Source: Ignavibacteria bacterium
Lineage (GTDB): Bacteria > Bacteroidota > Ignavibacteria > UBA10030 > UBA6906
Assembly (NCBI GenBank): GCA_029859455.1
Contig: JAOUDE010000216.1
Coordinates: forward strand, 1 to 5,017
Reading direction: 5' to 3'
DNA length: 5,017 nucleotides
Part shown: positions 1 through 5,017 of the stretch, in pieces
Position numbering within the stretch: the first letter of the stretch is position 1
Layout: each line of letters starts with the position of its first letter
Notes under the pieces: generated by a model
The model's database searches: none
What the model was told of the DNA's origin: nothing
What the model saw: the letters and a program-made list of their open reading frames with translations, nothing else
Made by a program: the position numbers and the translations under genes

Positions 1-1728
1 ACGCGTTTCCAGCCTTCCCTCCCGATGGAAGGGCCGATATCGGATTTCCGGCATCACAGGCGAATGAGACTCCCCAGGACGCCGCAACCGGAACGCGAGT
101 CCCTCGGGAAATCGCTCGAACCCGGAAGTGAATTCGGGCTCGATTTCAGCTGTTACGTAAAGGGGCCTTTCGCTGTTATTCAGGAAAAACGATCTGATCA
201 ACCCGACAAACCTCGCCTGGATGAGCGCCGGATCATAAGGCAGATCCCGTTCGAATTTCTCGAGCTCCCTCGCGAACAGATCGACCTCCTTCCTGGATCT
301 TTCGATAAGCCATGGATACCGCCGCTCCAGTTCCTTCAAATACCATGACCGGCGAAGAAGCTCCTTATCAATCACCACCACATCGGGGCGGAGCGAGTCC
401 ACCGCCTGATAATAGTACGAGGCCGAAACCCAGAAATCCCATTGAAACGACATGACCAATGCATTTGGTCCGAAAGAGGAGAACATGTTATGCGTATAGT
501 CCTCTACCAGGTGGTTTGCACTCTCATCCCTCGATGAAAAATTCAGGAAGAGGGGAAGGAGCGCGCAAACGAGGAGCGGGACCGACGGGACACCGGCTCT
601 TCCCGACTTCCGCTCACCCCATTTCAGAATCGTACGGATACCGTATGCCCCCCAGATCGCCAGAACAAAATACGCCAGCAGGAAATAGGAATCGATATCG
701 TGAATATCATAATTGATCGCATAGCCGACACAGGTGACAAAGAACAGCACCGTCGCCCAGGCATACCGTCTCTGCTTCCGCCACATCACACGCACACCAA
801 TCAATGCAAAACCAAGACCGACCCAGGCCGTCTGACCGCCCAGCTCGCGGAGAAAATAGAGGAACTGACGCCACGCCGTTTCCGCAGAGGCGAAGATCCA
901 GACGCTGTACTGCTTCCCGCCAATGTGCCTCAGAAACCGCTCTGGCGTAACCGGATCACCCCAGCTGAAGAGCGGATCCTGGCTGGCGCGCAGCGGAAGA
1001 TACAAATACAGAGACAGCCCCAGAAGAAACGGAGGAATCATCCATCCGATCAGAGCAATGCTCTCCCGCCAGTCGCGGAATGACGGTACAGCCGACCCGG
1101 ATGTCCGCGGGAGAAAGAAAAGATACAGGAGACCGATCGAGAGGAGAACGGTTGTCATGTGGTTCGTAAAGGCGAGACCAAGAACGAGTGCAAACAGTAT
1201 CCACGAACGGACGGAGCGCACTTCACCTATTCCCCCGCGCCACGCTTTCAGAAAAAGGAACAACAGGGTGGGGATGAAGAAGAGATGGATGGAATAGACT
1301 TCGGCTGCGGTGGCCTGCATCCAATACACGGGTGAGAACCCGAGCATCAGGGCCGAGGCGACTGCCGGAATGAGCGCGTGCCTGATCTTTCTGACTCCTG
1401 CCTCCCTCTCGCCTTCCCCCAGCAGATGCGACAGGAGCAGAATCATCATGAACACACCCCCGGAGGAGAACAACGCGGCCATGACGTTGAGCCTGAAGAT
1501 CTCCTCACCGGGAATAGGGAGATGCGAGAAGATCCAACCCACCAGAGTGAAAAGCGGGTATCCGGTCGGATGTGCGATGCCGAGCGTACAGGCAACCGCA
1601 GCCAGCTCACCGCTGTCGATAAACGTGACCCCCGGAGCGAGGGTCAACAGATACACGACGAACACACCGGCGGAGACCAGAGCGGCAGCAAGAGGCGGGG
1701 ATGCATATTTGCCGGGCGATGCGATCAC
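1..1728 (-). CDS. DUF2723 family multi-pass membrane protein, probable GT-C-type glycosyltransferase (3' end missing)
   Basis: The minus strand is open without a stop from a GTG at 1728 to the left edge: 576 codons, C-terminus cut off. About the first 395 residues are strongly hydrophobic, with membrane segments near 13-30, 84-100, 118-136, 146-161, 176-206, 225-245, 302-314, 323-339, 348-363 and 381-396. The first loop (residues 36-60) holds the family signature FIDSGELAAV...GIAHPTGYPLF; its acidic residues (D38, E41) occupy the place where GT-C enzymes keep catalytic acids. A soluble C-terminal part starts near 400, with VEDYTHN (408-414), FQWDFWVSASYYYQ (428-441) and RPDVVVIDKELLRRSWYL (447-464), all typical of DUF2723. 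Family knowledge: human TMEM260, a member, is a protein O-mannosyltransferase; most bacterial members are uncharacterised. Acting on a lipid-linked sugar at the envelope is inference. GTG is the only start that fits the junction with glnE and leaves a short tail before the first membrane segment. Family assignment is firm; activity is not. Confidence 0.85.
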   Translation of the reverse strand, partial: MIASPGKYASPPLAAALVSAGVFVVYLLTLAPGVTFIDSGELAAVACTLGIAHPTGYPLFTLVGWIFSHLPIPGEEIFRLNVMAALFSSGGVFMMILLLSHLLGEGEREAGVRKIRHALIPAVASALMLGFSPVYWMQATAAEVYSIHLFFIPTLLFLFLKAWRGGIGEVRSVRSWILFALVLGLAFTNHMTTVLLSIGLLYLFFLPRTSGSAVPSFRDWRESIALIGWMIPPFLLGLSLYLYLPLRASQDPLFSWGDPVTPERFLRHIGGKQYSVWIFASAETAWRQFLYFLRELGGQTAWVGLGFALIGVRVMWRKQRRYAWATVLFFVTCVGYAINYDIHDIDSYFLLAYFVLAIWGAYGIRTILKWGERKSGRAGVPSVPLLVCALLPLFLNFSSRDESANHLVEDYTHNMFSSFGPNALVMSFQWDFWVSASYYYQAVDSLRPDVVVIDKELLRRSWYLKELERRYPWLIERSRKEVDLFARELEKFERDLPYDPALIQARFVGLIRSFFLNNSERPLYVTAEIEPEFTSGFERFPEGLAFRLRRPGESHSPVMPEIRYRPFHREGRLETR

Positions 1729-1736
1729 TGGCTCCT
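1725..1736 (-). promoter_or_regulatory. GTGA stop/start overlap with internal ribosome binding site (glnE to DUF2723)
   Basis: Minus-strand bases 1728-1725 read GTGA: GTG starts the DUF2723 gene and TGA ends glnE. AGGAG (1736-1732), inside the last glnE codons, lies three bases before the GTG, shorter than the usual spacing. A ribosome finishing glnE could therefore restart directly on the next gene. The arrangement implies one transcript and coupled translation; no promoter or terminator is visible between the genes. Confidence 0.7.
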
Positions 1737-4700
1737 GAGCCTCCCGGCAACCGATTCAAGAAGAGAGCGAACCTCCTGCATCCCAGCGGAGACGCTTTGT
1801 CGAAGCTTCGGCCCGTCCGACTGATCATGACAGCGGGAAAGGGTCTCGAGTTTTTCTCCCTCCGGAAGGATCGACCCGCGTTCCCCGATCGTCAGCCTCA
1901 TCAGCTTCTCGAGATCCCGGAAGAGCCTGTACTGCTTCTCCAGAAATGCCGCCTCGGTCCGTTTGAGGACCTTCCGCGGCGCCATGCGGATGATTGTCAC
2001 CGCCGGTAACGGTCCCTGGAGGGATGGAAGGCGCCTCGCTTCGGAGAGTTGAATCATCTGCGCAATAAACTCTACATCGACCATCCCGCCTGCACCCAGC
2101 TTGATATCGATATACCCGGTCCGGCGTACCCGGCTTCGCGATTCCATTTTTTTCCGCATCGCGACGATCGTATCGGTCCAACCTCCGGGTAGCGGGGAAT
2201 CGTACACAAAGCTGTTGACCAGGTCGATGACAGCCGAACCGACCTTCGGGTCCCCCCACACGAGACGGATCCGTGTCATCGACTGCCGCTCCCAGAGCGA
2301 AGCACGCGTTGTCAGATAGTCACCAAGCCCCTCAACATCCGCCACGAGCGGGGCACTTCGGCCCTCGGGCCGCAGGCGTGCGTCAACATCATACAACTGT
2401 CCATGCTCGGAGATATCGGAGAGTCCGCGAACCAGGTCCTGGCAAAATCTCTCCAGGGGAGCTCGTTTCACACCTTTGCCAGACTGGCAGATGAACAGCA
2501 GATCCAGATCGCTCCCAAAACTGAGCTCCCCTGTTCCGTATTTGCCAAGAGCAAAAGCGGCGAGCGGAAGGGACCGGAGGCGTCGCCTCTTCCGGACACG
2601 GGTACCAATTGCACCTACCATTGAATCAGCAAGGTTCGTCAGCCCGGCTGTCATCTCATCAAATGTAATCACACCGAGGAGGTGCAGGATCCCGAGCATC
2701 GATTCGCTTTTATCCTTGTATGCCGGGAGTCCCGTGGCGGTTTCAGGAATCGACACCGATTCGGAATGCTGCCCTGCGCCGATCCGTTCCGGCAGCTCGG
2801 GAAAGCGGGCCATCGCCTTTGAAAGCGTAGTGCTTGTGCCGCAGACCCGCATGATCATCGACCGGAACGCCTTGTCCTTCAGCTGGCGATAAAATTGCTC
2901 GGGAAAAGCCTGCACCGAAGCAAGGTTCGCAAGGTTCGCAAGGGTCATATCAGGAACCGGCGATGCGACAATCCCCTCCAGCAGAATCCCGGCCACAGCC
3001 CGGAACGCATCGGTCTGACGGTTATCAAGTCGTCGTTCGCCGCTCATTCCGCTGCCGCCTGACAGCACCTGCATGTTCCGAAGTGCTTTCTTGTGGTCCC
3101 GGAACAGATTCCTCCTGAGGTACTCCTCCATTCCGGAGACATCCCCCAGGGACGAGGCTTTCGAACCGGGGTCCCCGGAACCGGAGAGGATCTCATCGAA
3201 AATCAGTTTCACTCCTTGAAAGTACCGGTCGATGTGCTCCGCGAATTCCTTCCGGTCGCGAAAACCGATTCCCCTCGCCAGCGCGGTGAACTCCCGTGCA
3301 TCGGCAGGGAGCGTATGTGTCTGAGTATTCAGCGCAATCTGCAACCGGTGTTCCACGGTGCGGAATAAAGAATATGCAGCGGAAAGGATCTCTTTTTCGT
3401 CAGCCGACAGAAGCTTCCGTGCCGTGAGCTTCCGGATGGCTTCAAGGGTATTGCCACTTCGGACAGCTGCGTCTCTGCCACCATGAAGGAGCTGTAATGT
3501 CTGCACTGCGAATTCGATATCTCTGATCCCCCCTGCGCGGAGCTTGATATTCCCTTCCGTTGTACTCGCTTCGATCTTCTCTTTGATTCGGGAAACCGAT
3601 TCGGCAGGGTTTATGAAATGCGTACGCGGGTATACAAACGGAGAGAGTTGATGCAGCAGGTGATGCCCGATTTCATGATCGCCGCCGACCGGCCTCGCCT
3701 TGATCAGCATCTGGCGCTCCCATAACTCCCCCCGCGCCTCATAATAATCGATATATCCCTGTACTGACCGCGCGAGCGGACCCGCCCCCCCCTCCGGCCT
3801 CAGCCGCGCATCCACCCTGTAGAGATGACCCTCACCGGATGATTCCGACAACAGGCGGGTGACCAACGCCGTACGCCGGACGAAATACTCGTGAAAGGTA
3901 TACTCCGCATCGTCGCTCTTCACATCACCCTCTTCACCATAGACAAACATCAGGTCGATGTCGGAACTGTAGTTCAGCTCTTCACCACCCAGTTTCCCGA
4001 GGCCGATAATACAGAACGGTGTGTCCGGAAGAACCGGGAAGTGATCGGCGAGCTCGTTTGCGGCGACAAGATTTGCTCCGTCAATCATGTGATCGGCCAG
4101 ACGAGAAAGGGAGAGAGTGGCGTTCGTAAGATCGGCGAGACCAAGAAGATCTCTGGCACCGATCCGCAGCACCTCCCGGCGGTACAATCGGCGGAGTCCG
4201 TCCATCCGCCGCCCCGCCGAGGAGAATGTTTCCATGATCCTGATTACCTCATCACGCAACGGCGGAGAGGGAGCATCCGCGTGCAGAACCCCCGTTGCCG
4301 TGAGCCAGTGAAAGAGTTCCGGATCTCTGACGAGGATGTCAGAAAAATACTGTGACTGGCCAAACAGGGTACACAGAAGGTCTGCAATCGGATGGAACCG
4401 GACCAGGTCGTTGAACAGGGTCGCCCTGCTGACAGATGCCTCGACGAACCTGAGCAGATTCCTGATCATCCTGTCAGGATCCGGCGACCGGAGAACGAAT
4501 TCCCGCAGAATCCGGTCCAGATCTTCCGGCGGGAACCGGGTTCCTGACGACAGGAATATTTCGTGCAGGTTCACCAGCGCGCGGCCGGATCCGGCCGGAT
4601 CACCAAAGTGAACCGATGGAAACTCTTTCTTCAGGTTGTATCCGCTGGGACTGCTGCGTGGCATCGGAAGGGATCTCGATGGAATAGTACGGAAAAAAGG

Positions 4701-4760
4701 AGGCAAACTCCACTGAAAGGGTGCCACCGACAGATCTCCCTGCTCTGCTTCCAGGCCCAT
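1725..4760 (-). CDS. glnE: Bifunctional glutamine synthetase adenylyltransferase / adenylyl-removing enzyme
   Basis: GlnE attaches AMP to a tyrosine of each glutamine synthetase subunit, switching it off, and removes it by phosphorolysis; in studied bacteria PII proteins and glutamine set the direction. It is a cytoplasmic nitrogen regulator. With the start at 4760 the protein has 1011 residues (E. coli: 946). The N-terminal adenylyl-removing half shows GLGKLGGEELNYSSDIDLMF (253-272, metal-ligand D267 and D269), VDARLRPEGG (316-325) and IKLRAGGIRDIEF (405-417). The C-terminal adenylylating half repeats this: ALGKYGTGELSFGSDLDLLF (737-756, D751 and D753), YDVDARLRPEG (790-800) and IKLGAGGMVDVEF (886-898). 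Both centres look complete, so both activities are expected. The frame remains open up to an ATG at 4838, but the ATG at 4760 has GGGAGG seven bases upstream, and the extra 26 residues look non-conserved and basic. The stop overlaps the next gene's start. Identification is certain; the start is probable. Confidence 0.97.
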   Translation of the reverse strand: MGLEAEQGDLSVAPFQWSLPPFFRTIPSRSLPMPRSSPSGYNLKKEFPSVHFGDPAGSGRALVNLHEIFLSSGTRFPPEDLDRILREFVLRSPDPDRMIRNLLRFVEASVSRATLFNDLVRFHPIADLLCTLFGQSQYFSDILVRDPELFHWLTATGVLHADAPSPPLRDEVIRIMETFSSAGRRMDGLRRLYRREVLRIGARDLLGLADLTNATLSLSRLADHMIDGANLVAANELADHFPVLPDTPFCIIGLGKLGGEELNYSSDIDLMFVYGEEGDVKSDDAEYTFHEYFVRRTALVTRLLSESSGEGHLYRVDARLRPEGGAGPLARSVQGYIDYYEARGELWERQMLIKARPVGGDHEIGHHLLHQLSPFVYPRTHFINPAESVSRIKEKIEASTTEGNIKLRAGGIRDIEFAVQTLQLLHGGRDAAVRSGNTLEAIRKLTARKLLSADEKEILSAAYSLFRTVEHRLQIALNTQTHTLPADAREFTALARGIGFRDRKEFAEHIDRYFQGVKLIFDEILSGSGDPGSKASSLGDVSGMEEYLRRNLFRDHKKALRNMQVLSGGSGMSGERRLDNRQTDAFRAVAGILLEGIVASPVPDMTLANLANLASVQAFPEQFYRQLKDKAFRSMIMRVCGTSTTLSKAMARFPELPERIGAGQHSESVSIPETATGLPAYKDKSESMLGILHLLGVITFDEMTAGLTNLADSMVGAIGTRVRKRRRLRSLPLAAFALGKYGTGELSFGSDLDLLFICQSGKGVKRAPLERFCQDLVRGLSDISEHGQLYDVDARLRPEGRSAPLVADVEGLGDYLTTRASLWERQSMTRIRLVWGDPKVGSAVIDLVNSFVYDSPLPGGWTDTIVAMRKKMESRSRVRRTGYIDIKLGAGGMVDVEFIAQMIQLSEARRLPSLQGPLPAVTIIRMAPRKVLKRTEAAFLEKQYRLFRDLEKLMRLTIGERGSILPEGEKLETLSRCHDQSDGPKLRQSVSAGMQEVRSLLESVAGRLRSQ
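2920..2943 (-). repeat. 9-bp tandem repeat inside glnE (2.7 copies)
   Basis: GCAAGGTTC on the plus strand occurs at 2920-2928 and 2929-2937, followed by GCAAGG. On the coding strand this is a repeated three-codon unit reading L-A-N-L-A-N-L-A (about residues 607-614). The unit length keeps the frame. It lies in the linker between the two catalytic halves, where small in-frame copy changes are likely to be tolerated. It looks like replication slippage, not a functional element. Confidence 0.7.
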
Positions 4761-4767
4761 CACACAA

Positions 4768-4773
4768 CCTCCC
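4768..4773 (-). promoter_or_regulatory. Shine-Dalgarno sequence that decides the glnE start
   Basis: On the minus strand GGGAGG stands seven bases before the ATG at 4760-4758, near-ideal spacing. The other in-frame ATG, at 4838, is preceded by GTTGTAGAATGTG with no purine-rich anti-16S match. This is the main reason to annotate glnE from 4760 and not from the longest frame. Confidence 0.7.
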
Positions 4774-4788
4774 GGGAATCGACGCTGT

Positions 4789-4817
4789 TTGCTTTTCCCC
4801 GCCTCCCTCGGTATATT
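4789..4817 (+). promoter_or_regulatory. Candidate promoter for the EthD-like gene
   Basis: TTGCTT (4789-4794) and TATATT (4812-4817) are spaced by 17 bases. The -10 box differs from TATAAT at one position; the -35 box keeps only the TTG. A start of transcription around 4824 would leave a leader of about 30 bases before the ATG at 4853. If this promoter is real, transcription would begin inside the extra 5' codons of the longer glnE reading, which favours the shorter glnE. This is pattern matching on a sigma-70 model and may not suit the host. Confidence 0.35.
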
Positions 4818-4852
4818 CTTCAAAGTTTTTCCAACCACATTCTACAACGGTC

Positions 4853-5017
4853 ATGATCAAGCTCGTTGCACTCTACAGAAAACCTGCTGATACGGCAGAG
4901 TTCGACAAACATTACGATTCCGTGCACACCCCCCTGGTGCGTAAGTACCCCGGCCTCAGAAAGCTCGAAGTAACCAGGATAACCGGCGCTCCGATCGGAG
5001 AGACCAAATTCCACCTG
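4853..5017 (+). CDS. EthD-family small protein (5' part only)
   Basis: An ATG at 4853 opens a frame that continues past the right edge: 55 codons, with the rest of the gene outside. The N-terminus MIKLVALYRKP, then FDKHYDSVHTPLVRKYPGLRK with its H-Y-x-x-V-H-x-P-L core (residues 20-28) and the KYPGL turn (31-35), match EthD-type proteins. These are usually about 100 residues long, have a dimeric ferredoxin-like alpha/beta barrel fold, and are named after a gene in the ethyl tert-butyl ether degradation cluster of Rhodococcus. Most members, including this one, have no known substrate, so the ether link should not be carried over. No clear Shine-Dalgarno sequence precedes the ATG; the start is chosen because the protein then begins exactly where the family's first beta strand does. 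The gene is divergent from glnE, 92 bp away. Nothing suggests a shared function. Confidence 0.8.
   Translation, partial: MIKLVALYRKPADTAEFDKHYDSVHTPLVRKYPGLRKLEVTRITGAPIGETKFHL

Larger units (their letters stand above)
4761..4852. promoter_or_regulatory. Divergent intergenic region between glnE and the EthD-like gene
   Basis: These 92 bases are the only non-coding stretch in the window and must hold the promoters of both flanking genes, unless glnE starts at the upstream ATG (4838). The part from 4811 to 4849 is visibly AT-richer than the surrounding coding DNA. It contains TATATT (4812-4817), whose reverse strand reads as the -10-like TATACC (4815-4810), so the two promoters may share or overlap this patch. 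I found no convincing -35 at proper spacing on the minus strand, no clear inverted repeat that would mark an operator, and no riboswitch-like structure. Confidence 0.7.

Noticed and set aside
540..560. An apparent frameshift in the DUF2723 gene near the GGGG at 552-555.
   Set aside because: It came from dropping two bases while reading the complement. Recounting base by base gives one continuous frame from 1728 to 1, with the family motifs in phase on both sides.
25..1738. Several plus-strand open frames of 85-148 codons (for example 459-716, 700-1083, 1310-1738).
   Set aside because: They overlap each other, are rich in R, P, S and T with no recognisable domain, and lie opposite a minus-strand frame with clear membrane segments and family motifs. 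They are antisense shadows.
1725..1740. Possible transcription terminator between glnE and the DUF2723 gene.
   Set aside because: There is no intergenic space, and no GC-rich hairpin followed by a T run on the minus strand.
1701..4856. Plus-strand frames opposite glnE, the longest 3891-4355 (154 codons) and 2476-2892 (138 codons).
   Set aside because: Their low-complexity, arginine-rich composition follows from antisense reading of GC-rich codons. They have no ribosome binding sites or motifs, while the opposite strand encodes conserved GlnE.
4600..4860. Minus-strand frame of 86 codons overlapping the glnE start and the divergent region.
   Set aside because: It overlaps conserved glnE codons out of frame, would begin within the EthD-like gene's start, and shows no domain.
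1..5017. Search for CRISPR arrays, tRNA genes, insertion sequences, attachment sites or defence genes.
   Set aside because: No spaced direct repeats, cloverleaf-like segments, terminal inverted repeats or transposase/integrase motifs were seen. Nearly all the sequence is accounted for by the three coding regions.

Overview
The window reads as an ordinary, densely coded bacterial chromosome segment. It carries two genes on the minus strand that form one apparent operon, and the first codons of a divergent gene on the plus strand. From right to left: a partial EthD-family gene (4853 to the right edge, +); a 92-bp divergent promoter region (4761-4852); a complete glnE (4760-1725, -); and a DUF2723 multi-pass membrane protein gene (1728 to the left edge, -). 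The DUF2723 gene starts inside the glnE stop codon and runs off the window, so its C-terminus is missing.

glnE encodes the two-domain enzyme that adenylylates and de-adenylylates glutamine synthetase. Both nucleotidyltransferase centres are intact by eye. The downstream membrane protein belongs to a family with GT-C-like topology that includes the eukaryotic protein O-mannosyltransferase TMEM260, so envelope or protein glycosylation is the best guess for its role. The 4-base GTGA overlap suggests the two are translated as a coupled pair. The EthD-like gene is transcribed away from them and has no obvious functional tie.

The organism cannot be named from this sequence. A full-length GlnE, a DUF2723 protein closely resembling those of Ignavibacteria/Chlorobi/Bacteroidota relatives, and fairly high GC would fit a member of the FCB assemblage (inference, low confidence). 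I saw no tRNA, rRNA, CRISPR array, insertion sequence, integrase or toxin-antitoxin pair, and no sign of an undescribed system. The points worth a second look are the glnE start codon, the glnE/DUF2723 coupling, a G8 run within a conserved glnE motif, and small repeats in glnE.
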